A program made the position numbers and the translations under genes. This document shows positions 59,385 to 64,000 of a DNA stretch of 64,000 nt, in pieces (the stretch's first letter is position 1; each line of letters opens with the position of its first letter). This DNA comes from Pseudomonadota bacterium (lineage in GTDB: Bacteria; Desulfobacterota; Binatia; UBA9968), in contig JAJPJQ010000021.1 in the NCBI GenBank assembly GCA_021324155.1, positions 1 to 64,000 of the forward strand. Direction: 5' to 3'. The notes beneath the pieces were generated by a model. The model saw nothing but the letters and a program-made list of their open reading frames with translations, was not told the DNA's origin and ran no database searches.

Positions 59385-60065
59385 TTACGACGGCGTTTCC
59401 ACAGCCCGAACGCGGTAAGCGCACGCAAGCGTCCGGCCGGTCGCATCGTCGTAAAGCTCGGCTGTAAAAAACGGCTTATGCGCGAACTTGCCCCCGATCA
59501 GCGGAATCGTGCCGGTATAAATCGCCGCGTTGTCCACAGCATCGCCCAGGCGGCGTCTGAGCAGCGCGAGCAGGTCCTCGGGACGGAGGAGCGCAGCCAT
59601 GCGCCCCTCTTGATAGGTCACCTCACGGCCGCTGTCGCCCACCCAACTGCGCAGCACGAGACCGTCCCAGCGCTCGCGCACGTCGGCATAGCGCCACACC
59701 TGGGCTGAGACCGGCTTGGGACAGACCTGCTTGGATGCGGGAATATCGATTGTCTCGAGCTTGCGGTCGGTATGATCGCTGCCGATCGCGATCCAGAGAT
59801 CGCCTCCTGTGACGAGAAGGACAACCTCCGCCTCGCCGGCTGTATGATCGCCGACGACCTCGATTTCGCTGTCCGTCGTGAGACGATCCAGCGTCGTCCT
59901 GAAGATCGCCGGGATCTCCGCCGGCGTCGGAATTCCCTGCTTCTCGAGCTCGCGGATATGCGCGCGCGTCTCCTCCTGGTTGCGGCCGGTATAGCCCGCA
60001 ATGATCACGCGGTCGGGGGAAAAATCGATGGCGCCCCCTCCCTGCAACGTAAAGCGCGCCGTCAT
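59385..60065 (-). CDS. DUF2848 family protein
   Basis: The 226-residue protein matches DUF2848 throughout: IAGYTGRNQEETRAHIRELE, IEVVGDHTAGEAEVVLLV, IGSDHTDRKLE and SKQVCPKPVSAQVW, with YTGTIPLIGG near the end. The family resembles fumarylacetoacetate-type hydrolases in overall layout and often occurs with catabolic or molybdenum hydroxylase genes. The function is unproven. Its ATG overlaps the hemerythrin gene stop by 4 bases. Confidence 0.88.
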   Translation of the reverse strand: MTARFTLQGGGAIDFSPDRVIIAGYTGRNQEETRAHIRELEKQGIPTPAEIPAIFRTTLDRLTTDSEIEVVGDHTAGEAEVVLLVTGGDLWIAIGSDHTDRKLETIDIPASKQVCPKPVSAQVWRYADVRERWDGLVLRSWVGDSGREVTYQEGRMAALLRPEDLLALLRRRLGDAVDNAAIYTGTIPLIGGKFAHKPFFTAELYDDATGRTLACAYRVRAVETPS

Positions 60066-60517
60066 CCGAGAATCGCTCCCATCTCGCTGCCCAATTTGTC
60101 CGCATCTATCTCTGCGGCATGCTTTTCGAAAAGCGGAAAAAGCTCGCGCTCCTCCCGTCGGATGTGTCTTTCGAGCAGATCGCCGGCGTCGAAGAGATGC
60201 TTCGCCAGCCCGGTGTCTCCGGCGAGCGAGGGAAGAAAACCGCGCAGTCGCGCATGGTCGGCCAGCAGATCGTCGATCAACGCCGACGACGCGGGGATCG
60301 AAGCGCGCATCGACGGAAAAAGTATCTCCTCTTCCGCTTTGAAATGGCGCGTCAGATTTTGCTCAAAGAACGCGGCGAACTCCGCCGCGCGCTCTTTCAG
60401 CCCCACGGCACTCATCGGCTTTAACCGGCCGAGCGCCTGTTTGCGGCAGCGGAGCGCGAGCGCGAGGCCGTGATGGTGATCGTGGGAGAGCGCGATCAAG
60501 CTCGGATGGCGCGGCAT
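60062..60517 (-). CDS. Hemerythrin-domain protein
   Basis: The 151-residue all-helical protein has the HHE pattern: SHDHHHGLALALR at the N-terminus, RHFKAEEEILFP, DHARLRGFLP and ERHIRREERELFPLFEKH, supplying His/Glu ligands for a di-iron site. Such proteins bind oxygen or NO or sense iron/oxygen. Translationally coupled to the DUF2848 gene. Divergent from the binding-protein gene at 60581. Confidence 0.9.
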   Translation of the reverse strand: MPRHPSLIALSHDHHHGLALALRCRKQALGRLKPMSAVGLKERAAEFAAFFEQNLTRHFKAEEEILFPSMRASIPASSALIDDLLADHARLRGFLPSLAGDTGLAKHLFDAGDLLERHIRREERELFPLFEKHAAEIDADKLGSEMGAILG

Positions 60518-60580
60518 GCGTTATGTTTACATCGAATTCCCTGCATGCTACAAGCGATCAGACGTTGTAACGAATCTACG

Positions 60581-61573
60581 ATGAAGCTGCGAATTTTCCT
60601 GCCTGGCATTGTTCTTCTCCTCGCAGTCGTCGCGCCGCGCGCCTGGCCGGCCGATCAGCCGACGAAGCTCTTCATCGCGCAAGGCGCGATCAGCAACGAC
60701 GTGACGCCGATGTGGTTCGCCAAGGACCGCGGCATTTTCCGCAAGTACAACCTCGAGATCGACAACGTCTTCATCATCGCGGGGCGCGCGGCCCAGGCCA
60801 TGCTCGCCGGGCAGGTTCCCGTCGGCCTGATCGGCGCGACGCACGTGACCAACGCGGTCACGGCCGGCGGCGATCTGACGATGATCCTGGGAATGAAAAA
60901 CCGCCTCGATTATCTCTTCGTAGCGCGCCCGACGATCAAAAGCGGCGCGGACCTGAAAGGCAAGAAAGTCGGCATCGGCACGCCATCCGGCTCGGCTTCA
61001 CTCGGCACCTACGTCGCGCTCGATTTTCTCGGACTCGTTCCCAAGCGCGACAACGTCACGCTGCTCGGCGTCGGCGGCAACCCCGAGCGCCTGGCGGCCC
61101 TCCGTTCCGGCGCCGTCGACGCGACCAGTCTTGCGCCCGAGATGGGGCCGCAGCTGAAAGAGGAAGGCTACCGCATTCTCGTCGATGAGGTTAAGGAGAA
61201 TATTCCGTTCCAATCCGCCGGCGTCGTTTTGTCGCGCAAATACATGAAGTCAAATCCCGTCGTTGTCGAAAATCTCGCCAAGGCTATCGTCGAGAGCGTC
61301 GCCGCGATCCACAACCCGGAGAACAAGGCGATTGTCGTGCAGACGATCGCGAAGAACCTGAAGCTCGACAAGCCCGATCGCGCGGAGAAAGCCTATGTCG
61401 ATCTCATCGCCGGACTGCCGCGGAAGCCGTGCCCGTCAATCGAAGGCATCGCGTCCGTGCTGAAGCTCATGGCTCAGCACGGCATCAACCCGAAAGCGGC
61501 GCAGCTCAAGCCCGAAGATGTCGCGGATATGAGCCTGTGTACAAAGTTGGAAGAGACCGGCTTTATAAAGTGA
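60581..61573 (+). CDS. ABC transporter substrate-binding protein, NMT1/SsuA type (orphan)
   Basis: The 330-residue protein starts MKLRIFLPGIVLLLAVVAPRA (residues 2-21 form the signal peptide) and shows NMT1 features: VTPMWFAKDRGIFRKYNLEID, LAGQVPVGLIGATHVTNA, LKGKKVGIGTPSGSASLGTYV and LGLVPKRDNVTLLGVGG. No transporter genes adjoin it. Its convergent neighbour is a CoA-transferase, so an organic-acid ligand is conceivable, but this is a guess. Confidence 0.88.
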   Translation: MKLRIFLPGIVLLLAVVAPRAWPADQPTKLFIAQGAISNDVTPMWFAKDRGIFRKYNLEIDNVFIIAGRAAQAMLAGQVPVGLIGATHVTNAVTAGGDLTMILGMKNRLDYLFVARPTIKSGADLKGKKVGIGTPSGSASLGTYVALDFLGLVPKRDNVTLLGVGGNPERLAALRSGAVDATSLAPEMGPQLKEEGYRILVDEVKENIPFQSAGVVLSRKYMKSNPVVVENLAKAIVESVAAIHNPENKAIVVQTIAKNLKLDKPDRAEKAYVDLIAGLPRKPCPSIEGIASVLKLMAQHGINPKAAQLKPEDVADMSLCTKLEETGFIK

Positions 61574-61586
61574 CGCTCGTCACTGT

Positions 61587-62762
61587 TCAAATCACGCCGT
61601 TTTCTCTCAACTGCGCGATTCGGGCCGCCTCGTAGCCGATCTTCCCTAAAATCTCTTCCGTATGCTCCCCGAGCATCGGCGGCGGCAGATGAACGCCCGG
61701 CGGCGTCGCGCTCAAGTCGACGCCGCTACCCACGAGCTTCATCTTTCCCATGACTGGATGCTCCGCCTCGAGGGGGAATCCGTAGGTTTGAACCTGCGGA
61801 TCTTTGAAGACTTCGTCCATCGTGTTGAGCGGCGCCGAGGGCACATCGTGCTCCTCGAGCTTGCGCAGCCAGTCCTCGCGTGCGCCGGTGCGAAAAATCG
61901 CTTCGAGCATTTCGCTCAATGCGTCGTGATTTTTCTGCCTGGCGTTGCGGTCGCGAAAGCGGGCGTCCTCGGCCAATTCGGGCTTACCGACGACATCGAG
62001 GAGGCCGCGAAAGAATTTGTCGGGAGATGACAAGTGAATCACGAAGGGCAGCCCTTCGCGGTCAGTGAAGGCGAAGACACCGGCTGTGCGAACGCGCGTC
62101 GCGCGCCGCGGCACGCGCCCGGTCTCGAAAAAACGCACGGCGTTCTCGCTTGTGAACGAAACCGTCGCGCGCAGCAGCGACGTTTCCACGCGCTGTCCTT
62201 CGCCGCTCTGAAGCCGGTGCACCAGCGCGCTGAGAATGCCGTAGCAGGCGTAAATGCCGGTGAGATGATCCGAGAAGGATATGCCCATCCCCTGCGGCTT
62301 CTCCGGATCGGTGCACAGACTGAGGAGGCCGCTCATCGCCTGACCGACGGTATCGTAGCCGGGACGGTCGCGATACGGTCCTGTCTGGCCGAAGCCCGAG
62401 ATCGAGCAATAGACGATCCTGGGATTAAGCGCCTTGACGGCGTCGTAGCCCATGCCGCGCTTTTCGAGAGTTCCGGGACGGAAATTCTCGATTAGCACGT
62501 CGGCGCCGGATGCGAGCTTCAGGAAGATCTCGCGCGCGTCCTCCTTGCGTAGATCGAGAGTCAAGCTTCTTTTGTTGCGGTTGAGACTGCGGAAATTCGA
62601 CGAGTAGAGGTTCTCGCCCCACCCGCGGAACGGATCACCCTGGCCAGGCTGCTCGATTTTTACGACGTCCGCGCCCATATCGGCGAGCAAAAGGCCGGCG
62701 AACGGTCCCGTGACGTAGCTTGCGATTTCGATGATCCGGATGCCTTCCAGCGCGCCGCCCAT
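61587..62762 (-). CDS. CaiB/BaiF family CoA-transferase (class III)
   Basis: The 391-residue enzyme begins MGGALEGIRIIEIASYVTGP and has the class III CoA-transferase landmarks ADVVKIEQPGQGDPFRGWG, NRNKRSLTLDLRKEDARE, LIENFRPGTLEKRGMGYDAV, and RDRPGYDTVGQAMSGLLSL whose Asp forms the acyl intermediate. It moves CoA between organic acids in catabolism. The ATG at 62762 is chosen because family proteins start here. The upstream in-frame extension into the kinase gene's end is not real. Confidence 0.93.
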   Translation of the reverse strand: MGGALEGIRIIEIASYVTGPFAGLLLADMGADVVKIEQPGQGDPFRGWGENLYSSNFRSLNRNKRSLTLDLRKEDAREIFLKLASGADVLIENFRPGTLEKRGMGYDAVKALNPRIVYCSISGFGQTGPYRDRPGYDTVGQAMSGLLSLCTDPEKPQGMGISFSDHLTGIYACYGILSALVHRLQSGEGQRVETSLLRATVSFTSENAVRFFETGRVPRRATRVRTAGVFAFTDREGLPFVIHLSSPDKFFRGLLDVVGKPELAEDARFRDRNARQKNHDALSEMLEAIFRTGAREDWLRKLEEHDVPSAPLNTMDEVFKDPQVQTYGFPLEAEHPVMGKMKLVGSGVDLSATPPGVHLPPPMLGEHTEEILGKIGYEAARIAQLRENGVI

Positions 62763-62853
62763 GATAACGCCTTTCTTCTTTCGTGGAGAAAGAGTTCGAT
62801 CGCTAAATTCACTTTCATTCCCGTAAGAGGAAAGAAAGTCAAGAGCAACAGCT

Positions 62854-64000
62854 TTAAGCCTGGGTAGTAGCGGCGCCGGGGACGGCGCCGGCGGCGTCCA
62901 AAGAGTAGGGCAGCGTGAACGTAAACGTCGAGCCGGCGCCCGGCTTGCTCTCGACACGTATGTCGCCCTTCATGAGATCGAGATATTTCTTGATGATGCT
63001 CAGTCCGAGGCCGACACCGAAATAGCTGCCGGTATGCGCCTCTTCAAGCTGGTGGAATTCGTCGAAGATTTTATCGAGGTCATCCGCCTTGATGCCGATG
63101 CCGGTGTCTGAAACGGCAAACTCGACGCGCTGCTCGCGCGGGAGATCGCGGACGCGGATCTCGATCGACCCGCTGGGTGTGAATTTATAGGCGTTTCCGA
63201 TGAGATTCTGCAAGATTTCTTCGAGCTTCAAGGCGTCCGTCGTGAGTGGCCGCAGATTCGCCGGTACGCTCCAGGAGATGGTCACGCGTCCATTTTGCTT
63301 GAGCTGCTCGACGTAACTTTCCACCTGCTCGATGACCTCGGCGATTTCGAAGGTGGACACGTCAAGCGACATTTTCTTCGCCTCTATTTTCGTCAGCGTC
63401 AGCACGTCGCTTATGAGCTTCAGCAGGATGCGCGAATAGCGGAGTATTTTTTCGATCGCCTGTTTTTGCTTGAAAGACACATCGCCGAAGAAGCCGTCGC
63501 GGCATAGGTCGGCGTTGCCGATGATCACATTGAGCGGGGTTCTGAGTTCGTGCGACATCGCCGCGAGAAAGTCCGCCTTTGCCCGAGACGCGTCGTGCAT
63601 CTCGCGGTTCGCCTTCTCCAACTGGAGTGTTTTTTGCTTCGTCTCCGAATACAGCCGCGCGTTCTCGACGGCGACGCCGATCTGCGCCGCCATCGAGGCG
63701 ATCAGCTGGGTTTCGCCCGCCGTGAGCCGCCGCGGCTCACGCCCGTTGCAGAGAATCGTTCCAACGGTGGTGAACTTCGCCATGATCGGAAAGATCGCCA
63801 GAAACGCGTTGCCGGTTTCCCTAGTGTTCTTGCTGCTGCTCATCTGCTGATACCGTAGATCGGTGCGCAGGTCCTCGAAAATCATCGGCTCGCCGCTTTC
63901 GGCCACTTTTCCGATAATCCCTTCTCCACGACGAAACGACCGCACCCTTTCGCTGTTGTTTCCATCCATCGAGTATGACGCCTGCAGGGTGAGAGCGCCC
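62854..64000 (-). CDS. GAF-domain sensor histidine kinase (5'-truncated by window edge)
   Basis: The frame is open to the window end, so the N-terminus is missing. The visible 381 residues hold the second half of a GAF domain (RRGEGIIGKVAESGEPMIFED to GETQLIASMAAQIGVAVENARLY), a coiled linker, the HisKA box FLAAMSHELRTPLNVI with the phospho-His, and an HATPase with ILQNLIGNAYKFTPSG (N box), VSDTGIGIKADDLDKIFDEF (G1/F) and GVGLGLSIIKKYLDLMKGDI (G2), ending in a short Ala-rich tail. It should phosphorylate a response regulator not seen here. No transmembrane segment is visible in the part shown. Confidence 0.93.
   Translation of the reverse strand, partial: GALTLQASYSMDGNNSERVRSFRRGEGIIGKVAESGEPMIFEDLRTDLRYQQMSSSKNTRETGNAFLAIFPIMAKFTTVGTILCNGREPRRLTAGETQLIASMAAQIGVAVENARLYSETKQKTLQLEKANREMHDASRAKADFLAAMSHELRTPLNVIIGNADLCRDGFFGDVSFKQKQAIEKILRYSRILLKLISDVLTLTKIEAKKMSLDVSTFEIAEVIEQVESYVEQLKQNGRVTISWSVPANLRPLTTDALKLEEILQNLIGNAYKFTPSGSIEIRVRDLPREQRVEFAVSDTGIGIKADDLDKIFDEFHQLEEAHTGSYFGVGLGLSIIKKYLDLMKGDIRVESKPGAGSTFTFTLPYSLDAAGAVPGAATTQA

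Overview
The window is a GC-rich bacterial chromosome segment with densely packed genes on both strands and no rRNA, tRNA, CRISPR array, transposase or phage gene that I could recognise. The gene set fits a Gram-negative, free-living, metabolically flexible organism: an L-Ara4N lipid A modification pathway, Lgt, RpoH, a Zn-type HemB, a hem operon headed by a CcsA-like protein, a PrkA-YeaH-SpoVR operon, DUF2848, CaiB and LLM enzymes, and four NMT1/SsuA-type binding proteins. I infer an uncultured proteobacterial or deltaproteobacterial-like lineage (Desulfobacterota, Binatota or Tectomicrobia type). No marker in the window proves this.

Layout. 1-2.5 kb: an exonuclease III end, a stand-alone LigD-type 3'-phosphoesterase and an orphan lipoprotein. 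2.6-11.8 kb: arnB, arnD, arnT, an arnA formyltransferase domain and arnC, interleaved with dedA, uppP and a PAP2-glycosyltransferase-like fusion; all are expected to work on undecaprenyl-phosphate carriers. 12.2-16.8 kb: prkA-yeaH-spoVR. 16.9-23.3 kb: aroE, lgt, dtd, trmL and a NEW3-protein/ABC-2 exporter. 23.4-28.1 kb: a UbiD decarboxylase facing coxG-coxM-coxS (no coxL), then rpoH and rpoZ. 28.2-36 kb: small catabolic and hypothetical genes, a glutathione S-transferase and a penicillin acylase. 36.1-40 kb: exported redox and hydrolase proteins. 40.1-46.7 kb: a complete SsuABC-type transporter, sodC, a frameshifted TPR lipoprotein and an orphan binding protein. 46.7-53 kb: ccsA-hemA-hemC-hemD-hemB and a lytic transglycosylase. 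53-57.5 kb: dppABC, a second glutathione S-transferase and a DUF3105 protein. 57.5-64 kb: a frameshifted MFS pump, cupin, DUF2848, hemerythrin, binding protein, CaiB and a GAF histidine kinase cut by the window end.

The most notable result is a pair of genes that look like undescribed selenoproteins of this genome. A periplasmic peroxiredoxin (36123-36671) has an in-frame TGA exactly at its peroxidatic cysteine position. A glutathione S-transferase-fold protein (56314-56874) has an in-frame TGA exactly where its relatives carry the catalytic Cys of a CPYA motif. Both have a good ribosome binding site, unbroken family homology on both sides of the TGA, and a GC-rich hairpin at the distance expected for a bacterial SECIS. 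Standard gene calling would truncate or discard both. No sel genes lie in the window, so Sec machinery would have to be elsewhere in the genome.
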